64,000 nt of DNA from Phycisphaera sp. GTDB taxonomy: Bacteria; Planctomycetota; Phycisphaerae; Phycisphaerales; UBA1924. The position numbers were made by a program, and so were the translations under genes. Position 1 is the stretch's first letter. Each line of letters starts with the position of its first letter. The DNA is taken from positions 62,001-126,000 of the forward strand of contig JACKGZ010000006.1 in NCBI GenBank assembly GCA_020639255.1. The letters run 5' to 3'. Under the pieces are notes generated by a model. The model ran no database searches and had not been told where the DNA came from. It worked only from the letters and a program-made list of their open reading frames with translations. This document shows positions 8,401 to 17,946 of this stretch, one piece after another.

Positions 8401-10935
8401 ATGAGCCGCAATCGATTACGATCCGGGATACTCACTTCGGCAGTGCTCTCGCTCTGCGCGGTGAATTGCGGGGCGCAGCTCTCGGCCGCTTGGCAGAGCT
8501 ACGCAGCCAATCCCGATGCACATCCCAATATCCCGAATGTGTCGTACGCCGGCTATGAGTCGGGCACGTCGCCGCTGCCTACGACTGCCGACGGGCGGAT
8601 GATCGTCAACGTATCGACATTCGGCGCATCGCCCGACGACGGCATCGACGATACGGAACAGATCCGCAACGCGGTCGCGATCGCCGGGGCTTTCTCGGCA
8701 TCGCACGCTATTGGCGCCGCGCTTGTGTTCGAGCCGGGGGAGTACATTCTCTCGGGCCCGGTCTTCGTCCACAGCGATAAGCTCATACTGGCTGGCGCCG
8801 GCAGAGACCAGACGACACTCCGGTTCACGAAGTCACTCGATGAATCACATGCGCATTATCCGTTCTGGGGCTACTCCGGCGGGATGATCTGGTTTATCCA
8901 TCCGAGCCGCGAAACATACCGCACCGGCGTGCCGACGATCACATCGCTGAGCACGAGTTGGTCGACGGGCAGCCCGAGCAGCAGCTTGACTTCGACGGCT
9001 CTGCTCGGTGATCGCCAGATCACGGTCTCGAACGCGTCGCAGTTCTCGCAGGGTGACTATGTCTTTATCCAAGTCGACAATGACGACGACCTGAGCACGC
9101 TTCGTCATCTCTTTGGCGACGGGGTCTGGGCGAATGGATACACGTTTACGGCTCAGAACGACGATGCAATCCTGCCATCCACAAGGAGCGTGATCCGCTC
9201 GATGTACAGGATTCAGAGCAAATCGGGCAATACGATCACATTCGAGGAGCCGTTGAAGTTCGACGCGAGGATGGCGTGGTCGCCGCAGGTCCGAACACCG
9301 ACGAACGTGCTTCGAAACGTCGGGATTCGTGATCTGACGATCCGGATGGATCGGACCTACACATGGACCGACGCCAATCACAACCTCGAGCCGGGATACA
9401 ACGGTGTCTGTATGAACGCCGTGATCAATGGATTTGTCGAGAATGTCGCATTCCGGAATACGGACGGCGTCGCGGTGAATGTCAATGGCGGGAAGCACAT
9501 CACGATCCGAGATGTCGATATCGGCGCCGATACCGAAGCATTGCGGACGATGCACCACGCGTTCTTCATCGCGAACTCGTTCGATGCGCTGATCGAGGAC
9601 TTTGTCGTCGATGCCATCCCGCGGCACGGGCTGTACTTCGGCGGGCTGACAATGGGCTCTGTGTACTCCCGCGGCATCGCGATGGGCGGTACGTTCGATT
9701 ATCACAAGATTCTTCCTTATGCGAACGCAATCACCGAGGTCTCGATCGTGAACACCGGCAGAGCGGGGGGGGATTCCGATTCCGGCCCACCGATGGGTGC
9801 TCGGCACGCGCACTGGAATGTGGACACGCTCGGCACGGGCGGCCGGATGGTCGCGCAACCGGACATCATGCCGCGGGGGGCGCTTGTCGGGGTGCGTTGC
9901 ACGCCTACGGGGCAGACGCTGAACACATTCGCGGGCGAGTCCGAGGCCGTGGTTGAGGGCTCCGGGCGTGACGGCTTCACACCCAACCCACCGAATCTCT
10001 ACGAGGCTCAATTCGCGCTGCGACTTGGGAATCCGCTGCCGCCGGCGTCGACCGACGGTCCGTGCGAGAGCTGCGGCCCCGACGACGTCTACACGTTCAA
10101 CTTCGGTGCGCAGCTCGGTCAGGATCTGGGCGGGCAGGACAACTGGGTGCTCTCTCGCGATTTCACCGGCGCTGGCGTTGTGGCGAGCATGCAGGTCGAT
10201 AGTTCTCACCCCTCAGGCCCGGTCGTGACCCCGATCGGCGTGCAGGGCCGTGAAGGGATCTACTCGCGCCAGAACAACCCGGACTTTGGATTCACGCCAC
10301 CAAACTACGACGGCCAGAACGTTGAGATCACATTCGATCTGCGCTCGGGCGGGTCGACCGGTTCGGGCGATGCGCTCCTCATCGTGAACAACGCCTACGA
10401 GGAAGGCATCCAATTCGGCATCGTGAATAACACCACGTTCCTTGTTCGCGGCGGCAGGTTTTCGTCCATTCTCCAAGAAACAACGAGTATCCCCTCAGGC
10501 TGGTACTCGCGCGGCGAGTGGGCTCAGCTCCGCCTGACGCTTGATTTCACGGCGAACTCGGGGCTCGGATCCTGCACGGTCGCGTTCAAAAACCTCTCAC
10601 GCGGCGAGACGAGCTTCACCAATGTGCCGGCGTTCACGAACCTCTCGATGGAAGGCGTCGTGGTCTATCCGGAGACCTGGGATCGCATCGAGTTCCGCAT
10701 GGACGACGAGGCGGCCTTGACGAACATCGCGATCAATGTCGACCCCTCGGACGACTTCGCTTGCTGCGAGATGGATCTCGCCGAGCCGTTTGGGACGCTC
10801 GATTTTCTCGATGCGGTTCGGTTTTACCAGGCATACGAAGCGGGCGAGACGGTCGCGGATTGGAACGGCGACGGCAACATCACGCCCGATGACGCCGTCG
10901 CATATCAAACCGCGTTCGAGGCTGGCTGCCCCTGA
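8401..10935 (+). CDS. Secreted right-handed beta-helix (pectate-lyase-superfamily-like) protein with dockerin-like C-terminus
   Basis: 844 aa from ATG at 8401, two bases after the mannonate dehydratase stop; an ATG at 8386 in the same frame would overlap it. A signal peptide is evident (SGILTSAVLSLCAVNCGAQ). Residues about 60-480 start with NVSTFGASPDDGIDDTEQI and FEPGEYILSGPV, the opening of pectate-lyase-3/GH28-like beta-helices, and run through many short beta repeats (VENVAFRNTDGVAVNVNGG). Residues about 570-775 look like a beta-sandwich (LamG-like) domain. The tail pairs DLAEPFGTLDFLDAVRFY with DWNGDGNITPDDAVAYQ and ends GCP, a divergent dockerin. Likely an exported lyase or hydrolase starting degradation of a uronate polysaccharide; the polymer is unknown. 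Confidence 0.82.
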   Translation: MSRNRLRSGILTSAVLSLCAVNCGAQLSAAWQSYAANPDAHPNIPNVSYAGYESGTSPLPTTADGRMIVNVSTFGASPDDGIDDTEQIRNAVAIAGAFSASHAIGAALVFEPGEYILSGPVFVHSDKLILAGAGRDQTTLRFTKSLDESHAHYPFWGYSGGMIWFIHPSRETYRTGVPTITSLSTSWSTGSPSSSLTSTALLGDRQITVSNASQFSQGDYVFIQVDNDDDLSTLRHLFGDGVWANGYTFTAQNDDAILPSTRSVIRSMYRIQSKSGNTITFEEPLKFDARMAWSPQVRTPTNVLRNVGIRDLTIRMDRTYTWTDANHNLEPGYNGVCMNAVINGFVENVAFRNTDGVAVNVNGGKHITIRDVDIGADTEALRTMHHAFFIANSFDALIEDFVVDAIPRHGLYFGGLTMGSVYSRGIAMGGTFDYHKILPYANAITEVSIVNTGRAGGDSDSGPPMGARHAHWNVDTLGTGGRMVAQPDIMPRGALVGVRCTPTGQTLNTFAGESEAVVEGSGRDGFTPNPPNLYEAQFALRLGNPLPPASTDGPCESCGPDDVYTFNFGAQLGQDLGGQDNWVLSRDFTGAGVVASMQVDSSHPSGPVVTPIGVQGREGIYSRQNNPDFGFTPPNYDGQNVEITFDLRSGGSTGSGDALLIVNNAYEEGIQFGIVNNTTFLVRGGRFSSILQETTSIPSGWYSRGEWAQLRLTLDFTANSGLGSCTVAFKNLSRGETSFTNVPAFTNLSMEGVVVYPETWDRIEFRMDDEAALTNIAINVDPSDDFACCEMDLAEPFGTLDFLDAVRFYQAYEAGETVADWNGDGNITPDDAVAYQTAFEAGCP

Positions 10936-10951
10936 AGTATCTCGGGCGCGC

Positions 10952-11728
10952 TTAGAGTCGCGGGAGTGTCAAGCCGCCGTCAATGGTGATGACCTGGCCT
11001 GTTGCGTAGGTGAGTTCACCCCGCGCGAGCATGGCGGCGGCCCGGCCGACGTCCTCGGGCTTGCCCCATCGGCGCTCGACGGTCAATCCCTGCTCGAAGA
11101 GCGCGTTGTACTTCTCTTTGACGCCGGACGTCATGTCGGTTTCGATGACGCCAGGGCGGAGTTCGTACACACCGATGCCGTGGTCCGAGAGACGTGCCGC
11201 CCAGAGCTGCGTCGCCATGGCGATGCCGGCCTTCGAGATGCAGTACTCGCCGCGGTTGATGCTCACGACGGTCGCGCTGACGCTCGAGACATTGATGATG
11301 CTGCCGCGGAAGTCGGGGTTGGTATTTCGCTGCTCGAGCATCCACCTGGCGACGGATTGCGTGAGGAAGAGCGGGCCGCGCAGGTTGATGCCCATCACGC
11401 GGTCGTAGCTCGCCTCGCTCATCTCGGTGAGGTCCGCTCGGACGTCCGGCGCCACGCCCGCGTTGTTGACGAGCGCATCAAGCCTGCCGAAGCGATCGCG
11501 GATCTCGTCCAGCATCGCCGAGCGTGAGCCGTCGTCGCCCACGTCGCCTCGGATGTAGGCAGCATGTGCGCCGGCCTCTTGGATGGCGTTCAGAGCATCG
11601 CTGACATCGCTCTCGGGGCGACGCCCGTTGACCGCGATATCGAATCCGGAGCGGGCCAGTTCGAGCGCGATGGCAAGGCCGATGCCACGCGTGCCTCCGG
11701 TGACGAGTGCGACGGGTTTGGCATTCAT
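10952..11728 (-). CDS. Short-chain dehydrogenase/reductase (probable uronate-pathway keto-reductase)
   Basis: 258 aa, a classical SDR: TGGTRGIG cofactor loop, NNAGVAPD, catalytic Ser in INVSSVSATV, Tyr/Lys in EYCISKAG, and ATGQVITIDGG at the end. It is FabG-like in sequence, but the gene overlaps the GH88 gene by four bases (ATGA). This suggests it reduces the 4-deoxy-5-keto-uronate released by GH88 to 2-keto-3-deoxygluconate, or acts on mannonate/fructuronate. Which of these is inference from neighbours. It converges on the beta-helix gene with a 16-base gap. Confidence 0.88.
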   Translation of the reverse strand: MNAKPVALVTGGTRGIGLAIALELARSGFDIAVNGRRPESDVSDALNAIQEAGAHAAYIRGDVGDDGSRSAMLDEIRDRFGRLDALVNNAGVAPDVRADLTEMSEASYDRVMGINLRGPLFLTQSVARWMLEQRNTNPDFRGSIINVSSVSATVVSINRGEYCISKAGIAMATQLWAARLSDHGIGVYELRPGVIETDMTSGVKEKYNALFEQGLTVERRWGKPEDVGRAAAMLARGELTYATGQVITIDGGLTLPRL

Positions 11729-13125
11729 GCCCGCACCGCCTCGGACTGCTCAGCGAAGAACTTGAGCATGGGCTTGCCCTCTGCCATGCGTTGCGCGAGC
11801 AAAGCGAGCTCACGCAGGTGGTAGTCGCCCCACATGCACGACTCATCGCAGGGGATCTTTCGGCCCTTGCGGATGTGGTCCCAGCCGCGGGGGTGGTGGT
11901 ACACGGCGTGCAGCAGCAGGCCCTGGTGCGATGCGTCGGTCGAGAGGTATGGTTCGTTGAGCAGCGTGCTGAGCGTGTGCAGACCCGCGGCCATGTACTT
12001 CTGCGCATCCTGGCGTCGGCCTCGTTCATCGAGGAGCAAGGCGAGGCGGATCAAGCCCTGAGCGCCGATCGCAGCGGCCGAGCTGTCAACCGGCTCGATG
12101 TCGTTGTAGGGCTCGGCGGGTCGATCGAGGTAGTCACCAAGTTCGTGCAGCCGTGGGGCGCCGGTGTCCCAGTAGGGGATGCCGCAGGTCGGGGTGTGCT
12201 CAAGGTAGAAATTGCACGTCGCCTCGGCGGCCTTGAGCAGAAAGGCCTCGATCTCATCACGCCCGCCGAAAGGCGCGAGTTCTTCGTCGCTTCGCGTGGC
12301 TAGGAATTCGAGCTGCTCGGGGAAGCCGCACATGGCCCACGCGAGGCCGCGGGTCCAGGTTGAGAACGCGCTGTAGCCCTGTTGCGTGGATGGGGCGCGA
12401 TAGTCGCCGTTATTTGTATTGAAGAGACTCTCGTGTGCGGCCCGCCCGCGGATGTCATAGATATCGCGGCCCTCGCCGTAGTAGATGTTGTAGCGGGCGG
12501 TGTTGCGAGCGTGCTCGACGATCCGGCCGAGCAGATTGATCGATTCGTCCCGTTCGCCCATGAGCGAGTGCCCGAGCATGTGCGACCACGCGAGCGCCCG
12601 GCACGAGCGGATCGTGTCGACAAAGAGCGATTGCGGGCCGTTGAACGAGTAGATATAACCGGTGCCGTCGGTGGTCTTTGCCCATCGCGAGGCCTGGACC
12701 GCACCGCTTGCTTTCAGGGCGATGTCGTAGAACGCGTGCTCGTATTCGTGCGCCGCAAATCGGCCTTCCCTGGCGAGCCGGAGCAGGTTGCCGTAGGTTG
12801 AGACGTTGTTGAACCCATGGTCGTGCACGCCGACGTGTGTGACGTGGCTCGCCATGGCTTGGCGGGTGCGCTCACGCGCGAGATCAAGAAAAATGCGGTC
12901 GTCGGTGGCGTCGAATTGCAGGGCCGCCGAGCCATGCTGGAAGCCCTCGGTCCACTCGGTCCAGCCCTGGGGCGAGTACTTGCCCTCGACGGTGAAGACG
13001 GGCGTGGGCGAGCCGGGCTGGAAATCGGCGTCGATCGCCCGGACCTTGGCGGCCGAGAGTTCCCACATCCGCCCGATGCGCGGCAGGAGATCCTTCGGGG
13101 TGAGGTTGGTATCGGGCCTGATCAT
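11725..13125 (-). CDS. GH88-family unsaturated glucuronyl hydrolase
   Basis: 466 aa with an (alpha/alpha)6 barrel. The enzyme class hydrates the C4=C5 double bond of unsaturated uronic acids at the non-reducing end of lyase products, releasing 4-deoxy-5-keto-uronate. Family features: WTEGFQHGS near residue 58, HDHGFNNVSTYGNLLR near 100 with the first Asp, DTIRSCRALAWSH near 190, STWTRGLAWAMCGF near 260, GIPYWDTGAP near 325 and PVDSSAAAIGAQGL near 355 with the second Asp region. No signal peptide, so it acts in the cytoplasm on imported oligosaccharides. GAAGGGA precedes the ATG. It is divergent from the AraC regulator 119 bases away, probably its activator. Confidence 0.92.
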   Translation of the reverse strand: MIRPDTNLTPKDLLPRIGRMWELSAAKVRAIDADFQPGSPTPVFTVEGKYSPQGWTEWTEGFQHGSAALQFDATDDRIFLDLARERTRQAMASHVTHVGVHDHGFNNVSTYGNLLRLAREGRFAAHEYEHAFYDIALKASGAVQASRWAKTTDGTGYIYSFNGPQSLFVDTIRSCRALAWSHMLGHSLMGERDESINLLGRIVEHARNTARYNIYYGEGRDIYDIRGRAAHESLFNTNNGDYRAPSTQQGYSAFSTWTRGLAWAMCGFPEQLEFLATRSDEELAPFGGRDEIEAFLLKAAEATCNFYLEHTPTCGIPYWDTGAPRLHELGDYLDRPAEPYNDIEPVDSSAAAIGAQGLIRLALLLDERGRRQDAQKYMAAGLHTLSTLLNEPYLSTDASHQGLLLHAVYHHPRGWDHIRKGRKIPCDESCMWGDYHLRELALLAQRMAEGKPMLKFFAEQSEAVRA

Positions 13126-13244
13126 CGCGCGGTCCCTTCAGACAGAGATTCTCTGGCTCGATGATACCCGCAGACGATGCACGGGTGTCTGTATTGGCAT
13201 ATTCTGCTGTCGGGCACGCTCGGGTGCCAGAGTAGGGAGCCATA

Positions 13245-14087
13245 ATGGCGATCGTAAGTGATTTCTGGCTGAGAGAAGCGGGGCTTGAGGTTCTGGCGCA
13301 CCCCGGGGCGGTCGAATCGTCGGCGTATCACGCGATCACCGAGCCGTTTCATATCGCGCCGCACCACCACGAGCGGAGCATCCAGATCGATGTGATCGCA
13401 GGGTGCAAAGGGCGTCTCTTCATCGACGACCAGTGGCTCGGCTTCGAATCGGATATCGGACACATCGCCTACCCGAGTCAGACGCACGGCTACTCGCTCG
13501 AGAAGCGAACCAAGGACGCGGTCGTCTACCACTTCAAGCTGATGCTCGATCCGGAGATCGAGTTCGTGAAAGAGCAGGTACTCCCGAGAGCATCGGAGCT
13601 AGGTGAGAAGGTCTCACAGATCGTTTCAATCGCGGAAAATGCTCGTCAATCCTGGGGTGATCCGTCGAGCCCGCGTGTGTCGGCTGCGATTCAGCTGCTC
13701 CAGATTCTTTCGGCTTGGCCCACCAGCCGAAACGCGCTTGGCGCTGTGAGTACGCTCGATGTGGATGATCATGTTGAGGTCGCCGCGTCGATGATCGAAG
13801 GGGCTTTGGATGATCCGCCTTCGCTCGATGAGCTTGCGTCGGCGTCTGGGATCTCGGGGCGTCATCTCACGCGGCTCTTCGTGGCTTCAACGGGCATGAC
13901 CCCCGCGCGGTACGCGACGGTGCGCCGGCTCGACCGGGCCAAGGTGCTCCTGATCAGCCGGCGCACCCCAATCGCGGATGTAGCCGACGAACTCGGCTTT
14001 GCGAGCCCGGCGACGTTTACAAGGTGGTTCCGGATGAACGAGGGGCGGACGCCCACCGAGTTCAGGGACTCGCCAACGGTCTTCTGA
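13245..14087 (+). CDS. AraC-family transcriptional regulator
   Basis: 280 aa. The N-terminal half is a cupin-type sensor (FHIAPHHHERSIQIDVIAG, about residues 35-100). The C-terminal 100 residues form the double helix-turn-helix: LDELASASGISGRHLTRLF and IADVADELGFASPATFTRW, ending in the family's RTPTEFR. It sits between the divergent GH88-SDR pair and the KDPG aldolase operon it leads into, so control of the uronate genes in response to a sugar acid is the natural inference. Confidence 0.92.
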   Translation: MAIVSDFWLREAGLEVLAHPGAVESSAYHAITEPFHIAPHHHERSIQIDVIAGCKGRLFIDDQWLGFESDIGHIAYPSQTHGYSLEKRTKDAVVYHFKLMLDPEIEFVKEQVLPRASELGEKVSQIVSIAENARQSWGDPSSPRVSAAIQLLQILSAWPTSRNALGAVSTLDVDDHVEVAASMIEGALDDPPSLDELASASGISGRHLTRLFVASTGMTPARYATVRRLDRAKVLLISRRTPIADVADELGFASPATFTRWFRMNEGRTPTEFRDSPTVF

Positions 14088-14159
14088 TGTCCGGAACGGC
14101 ATAGTCCTGCGTCGTGCGGCGGGGGCGTTGTAGACAGCACTCTCGATAGGATGGACCCG

Positions 14160-14813
14160 ATGACGATCGCAGCATCACAAGAAGTGGTCGAGCGGCTGGT
14201 CGCGGACGGCGTGATCGCGGTCGTGCGGCTGCCCGATCAGAACCAGCTCTTCCGAACCGCCGAGGCGCTCATTGCGGGAGGCGTGCACGCGATCGAGGTG
14301 ACACTCACCGTGCCCGGCGCGATCGACGGCATCCGCCAACTCGCACGCGAACTCGGTGACGGGCATCTCGTGGGCGTTGGCTCGGTCATACTCGCGGATC
14401 AGGCCCAGCGCGCGATCGACGCGGGCGCGAAATACGTCGTGAGCCCCGTGCTCAGGCGTGAGGTGATCGACACGGCCCACCGCCTCGGCGTGCCCGCGAT
14501 GGCTGCCGGTGTGACGCCAACCGAAATCCTCGATGCGCACGAAGCGGGTGCCGACATCGTCAAGGTCTTCCCCGCCGACACGGGCGGGCCCGGGTACATC
14601 AAGAGTGTGCTGGCCCCGATGCCCTTCCTCCGGCTCATGCCGACCGGTGGCGTGACGCCCGACAATGCTGGCGATTGGGTCAAAGCCGGGTGTGTGTCGG
14701 TCGGGATCGGCAGCGCACTCGTCGACACGAAGGCCATCGCGGCGGGCGACTATCAGCGGATCACGGACAACGCGAAGCGGGCGATCGAGAGCGTGCGCTC
14801 GGCACGCGGCTAA
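14160..14813 (+). CDS. eda: 2-keto-3-deoxy-6-phosphogluconate (KDPG/KHG) aldolase
   Basis: 217 aa from ATG at 14160, which has AGGA about 8 bases upstream; ATG at 14151 is in frame but sits directly on that site. It cleaves KDPG to pyruvate and glyceraldehyde-3-phosphate through a Schiff base. Seen: VIAVVRLPD at the start, catalytic Glu in HAIEVTLT, GVGSVILADQA, and the Schiff-base Lys in ADIVKVFPAD, followed by LRLMPTGGVT. Length fits the bacterial trimeric class I enzyme. It is placed to act after the KDG kinase encoded three genes downstream. Confidence 0.95.
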   Translation: MTIAASQEVVERLVADGVIAVVRLPDQNQLFRTAEALIAGGVHAIEVTLTVPGAIDGIRQLARELGDGHLVGVGSVILADQAQRAIDAGAKYVVSPVLRREVIDTAHRLGVPAMAAGVTPTEILDAHEAGADIVKVFPADTGGPGYIKSVLAPMPFLRLMPTGGVTPDNAGDWVKAGCVSVGIGSALVDTKAIAAGDYQRITDNAKRAIESVRSARG

Positions 14814-14831
14814 CCATCAAGGAAAGTGAAC

Positions 14832-16013
14832 GTGGCAGAGCAGCGCATCGGCATCATCATGAGCGGCGTCACCGGACGCATGGGCACCAACCAGCACCTG
14901 ATCCGCTCCATCCTGGCGATCATGAAGCAGGGCGGCGTGCGCGTGAGCCCGGAGCTCACCCTGATGCCCGATCCGATCTTAGTCGGACGCAACGAGGACA
15001 AGCTCCGGGCGCTCGCCGAGGCGCATGGTCCCGATGTGATCGGAAAGCCTCTGCGTTACACGACCGATCTCGACGCGGCTCTTGCGAACAAGGATGACAC
15101 GGTCTTCTTTGATGCCTCGGCGACGCAGTATCGCAGGCGGTTCGTCGAGGCCGCGGCCAAAGCTGGCAAGCACATCTATTGCGAGAAGCCCACCGCGACG
15201 ACGTTCGACGAGGCGATCGACATCGCCAGGATCGTCGAGAGCGCAGGCGTTAAGAACGGCGTCGTGCAGGACAAGCTCTGGCTCCCCGGCATCCGCAAGC
15301 TCCGCACGCTCATCGCGCAGGGTTTCTTCGGCGAGATCCTCGCGGTCAAGGGCGACTTCGGGTACTGGGTCTTCTCGGGCGAGATGCCCGATCAGCCCGC
15401 CCAGCGTCCGAGCTGGAACTACCGCGTCGAGGACGGCGGCGGCATCATGGTCGACATGTTCTGCCACTGGCAGTACGTCATCGACACCGTCTTCGAAGGC
15501 GAGTGCGGCCCGATCGAAAGCCTGGTGTCGTGGGCGAACATCGACCTCAAGTCACGCGTCGATGAGCAGGGCAAGGCCTACAAGGCGACCGCTGACGATT
15601 CCGCGTACGCGATCTTCAGGCTCAAGAACGGCGTCGTCTGCCAGTTCAACAGCTCGTGGTGCACACGCGTCCGACGCGACGACCTGCTGACGATCCAGGT
15701 CGACGGCACGAAAGGTTCGGCGGTAGCTGGGCTGCGCGAGTGCTACATCCAGCCGCTCGGCGCGACGCCCAAGCCGGTGTGGAACCCGGACATCCCTCAG
15801 CCGATCGACTTCTATGAAGGTTGGCAGAAGGTGCCCGAGCAGACGAGCTACGACAACGCGTTCAAGGTGCAATGGGAGTTCTTCCTGCGGCACGTCGCGC
15901 TCGATGAGCCCTTCCGCTGGACGGTCCGCGAGGCCGCCAAGGGCGTGCTGCTCGCCGAGCTCGGGCTCAAGAGCTGGCAAGAGAAACGCTGGATGGACGT
16001 CGAGGCGCTCTGA
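14832..16013 (+). CDS. Gfo/Idh/MocA-family oxidoreductase
   Basis: 393 aa from GTG at 14832, with AAGGAAA 7 bases upstream; GTG at 14826 is an alternative. The N-terminus (IGIIMSGVTGRMGTNQH) is a modified Rossmann loop, with EKPTATTFDEA near residue 120 giving the family Lys, and QDKLWLPGIRKLR plus DGGGIMVDMFCHW supplying the substrate side. It is cytoplasmic. It is followed after two bases by a TIM-barrel isomerase, the same pairing as at 5211-7193, so two oxidoreductase/isomerase pairs serve this locus. A role in oxidising or epimerising a hexuronate or deoxy-sugar is likely. Confidence 0.88.
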   Translation: MAEQRIGIIMSGVTGRMGTNQHLIRSILAIMKQGGVRVSPELTLMPDPILVGRNEDKLRALAEAHGPDVIGKPLRYTTDLDAALANKDDTVFFDASATQYRRRFVEAAAKAGKHIYCEKPTATTFDEAIDIARIVESAGVKNGVVQDKLWLPGIRKLRTLIAQGFFGEILAVKGDFGYWVFSGEMPDQPAQRPSWNYRVEDGGGIMVDMFCHWQYVIDTVFEGECGPIESLVSWANIDLKSRVDEQGKAYKATADDSAYAIFRLKNGVVCQFNSSWCTRVRRDDLLTIQVDGTKGSAVAGLRECYIQPLGATPKPVWNPDIPQPIDFYEGWQKVPEQTSYDNAFKVQWEFFLRHVALDEPFRWTVREAAKGVLLAELGLKSWQEKRWMDVEAL

Positions 16014-16015
16014 GC

Positions 16016-16846
16016 GTGGCCGCATCACCGATCGATCTGAAGAAGTGTGCCGTGCACACGCGGACGAACAAGCCTTGGTCGCTTCGTCAATGCTGCGAGG
16101 CGTACGCGAAGCGGGGTATCGGAGGTGTCAGCGTCTGGGACGACGCATACGCCGGGATCGGTGTCGCCGAAGCACGCCGGATCATCGATGGAACAGGGCT
16201 TGGCGTGCCTGCGCTCGTGCGGGGCGGGTTCTTCACGTCGCTCGATGAGCGGGTGCGCACCGAGTCGCTGGATCACAACCGCAAGCTCCTCGATGACGCG
16301 GCGGTCATCGGCGCGGACATGCTGGTGCTTGTGGTCGGCGCGACGCCCGGCCTGTCGCTCGCCGACGCGAGGGCCCAGGTCATCGACGGCATCTCACGCC
16401 TGCTCCCGCATGCCGAGCAGACGGGGGTGAAGCTGGCGATCGAGCCCCTGCACCCGATGTACGCCGACAACAAGAGTTGCATCAACCGCATCACCGAAGC
16501 GAGATCGGTCGCGGACGCACTCGATCACCCTTTGCTCGGGCTCGCGCTCGACGTGTATCACATCTGGTGGGATCCCGATCTCGACGATGAGATCACCAGC
16601 GTCGGTGCTGACGGACGAATCTTCGGCTTTCATGTCTGCGACTGGAAGCTCGACACGAACAACCTGCTCACCGACCGGGGCCTCATGGGCGACGGCGTGA
16701 TCGACGTGCGAGGGATTCGGTCGAAGGTGGAGTCGGCAGGGTTTCACGGGTGGAACGAGGTTGAGGTATTCTCCGAGCGGTACTGGGCGATGGATCAGGA
16801 TGCGTATCTGGATCTGATCGTCGAGCGGCTCGGTTCGTGCACGTAA
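16016..16846 (+). CDS. Sugar phosphate isomerase/epimerase (TIM barrel)
   Basis: 276 aa from GTG at 16016, two bases after the preceding stop. Barrel motifs: GIGGVSVWDDAYAG near residue 33, ADMLVLVVGATPG near 100, KLAIEPLHPMYADNKSC near 140 with the metal Glu, GLALDVYHIWWDPD near 175, FHVCDWKLD near 203 and NEVEVFSERYWA near 250. It pairs with the oxidoreductase upstream and overlaps the leader region of the KDG kinase gene. Function is inferred only to the level of a keto-sugar isomerase or epimerase. Confidence 0.86.
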   Translation: MAASPIDLKKCAVHTRTNKPWSLRQCCEAYAKRGIGGVSVWDDAYAGIGVAEARRIIDGTGLGVPALVRGGFFTSLDERVRTESLDHNRKLLDDAAVIGADMLVLVVGATPGLSLADARAQVIDGISRLLPHAEQTGVKLAIEPLHPMYADNKSCINRITEARSVADALDHPLLGLALDVYHIWWDPDLDDEITSVGADGRIFGFHVCDWKLDTNNLLTDRGLMGDGVIDVRGIRSKVESAGFHGWNEVEVFSERYWAMDQDAYLDLIVERLGSCT

Positions 16847-16857
16847 TGGAGCGGTCG

Positions 16858-17898
16858 ATGGCGGGCAGGCAGCGGGTTGTGACGTTCGGTGAGATCATGC
16901 TCCGGCTCTCGTCGCCGGGCTTCTCGAAGCTCGTGCAGGCGTCGTCGTTCGATGTGAATTACGGCGGGGGCGAGGCCAACGTCGCCGTCAGCCTCGCCAG
17001 TTTCGGCATCAATGCCGCGTTCGTCTCGACAATCCCCGCCAATGACATCGGGCAGGCCGCGATCAACAGCCTCCGCGCGTTCGGCGTTGATACCTCACGC
17101 ATCAAGCGCGAGGGCAAACGCCTGGGCATCTACTTCCTTGAGACCGGCGCGAGCCAGCGAGCCTCGCGCGTGATCTACGACCGCGCCGGCTCGGCGATCA
17201 GCCAGGTCAATGAGGATTCATTCGACGCGGACGATGTCTTCGAGGGCGCCACGTGGTTTCACTGGACGGGCATCACGCCCGCACTCGGTGAAGGCCCGGC
17301 CCACGCTGTTGCGAAGCTCGCCAAGGCGGCCAAAGCCAAGGGCCTGCGCGTCAGCAGCGATCTCAACTACCGCGCCAAGCTCTGGACGCCGGCCGAGGCG
17401 CAGCGGGTCATGCGCCCGCTCATGGAGCACGTCGACGTCTGCATCTGCAACGAAGAAGACGCCCAGACCTCGCTTGGGCTGGAGCCAGAGAACACCGACA
17501 TCCATTCGGGTGAACTCGATGAGTCGGGCTATGCCAAACTTGCGACGCGTCTTCAGAAAGACTTTGGCTTCGACACGGTCGCGATCACACTTCGCGAGAG
17601 TTACTCCGCGAGTCGTAACGGCTGGTCAGCGATCATGCTTGACAACAAGGATTGCAAGAACGCGTACCGCTCCAGCAGATATGACATCCAGATCGTCGAC
17701 CGTGTCGGCGGAGGCGATTCGTTCGCCGCGGGCCTCATCGCGGGCCTGCTTACCAAGGCGAGCACACGCGACGCGCTCGAGTTCGCCGTCGCCGCCTCGT
17801 GTCTCAAGCAAACCATCCCGGGCGACATCAACCCGGTGGCAACAGCAGAAGTCGAGTCACTCCTGAAGTCCGGAGGCTCCGGCCGCGTACAGCGATAG
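16858..17898 (+). CDS. kdgK: PfkB-family 2-keto-3-deoxygluconate kinase
   Basis: 346 aa from ATG at 16858 (GGAG 6 bases upstream; a GTG at 16837 is in frame). It should phosphorylate KDG with ATP to KDPG. PfkB signatures: NYGGGEANVAVSLASFG near residue 40, DRAGSAISQ near 110, and the C-terminal DRVGGGDSFAAGLIAG with the catalytic base Asp. The start VVTFGEIMLRLSSPGF resembles bacterial KdgK proteins of this subfamily. With eda in the same run it completes the lower uronate pathway. Confidence 0.9.
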   Translation: MAGRQRVVTFGEIMLRLSSPGFSKLVQASSFDVNYGGGEANVAVSLASFGINAAFVSTIPANDIGQAAINSLRAFGVDTSRIKREGKRLGIYFLETGASQRASRVIYDRAGSAISQVNEDSFDADDVFEGATWFHWTGITPALGEGPAHAVAKLAKAAKAKGLRVSSDLNYRAKLWTPAEAQRVMRPLMEHVDVCICNEEDAQTSLGLEPENTDIHSGELDESGYAKLATRLQKDFGFDTVAITLRESYSASRNGWSAIMLDNKDCKNAYRSSRYDIQIVDRVGGGDSFAAGLIAGLLTKASTRDALEFAVAASCLKQTIPGDINPVATAEVESLLKSGGSGRVQR

Positions 17899-17946
17899 TC
17901 ATACGAACGAGGCCAACGGGCCGAGCAAGGTGTAGGAGGACAGGCC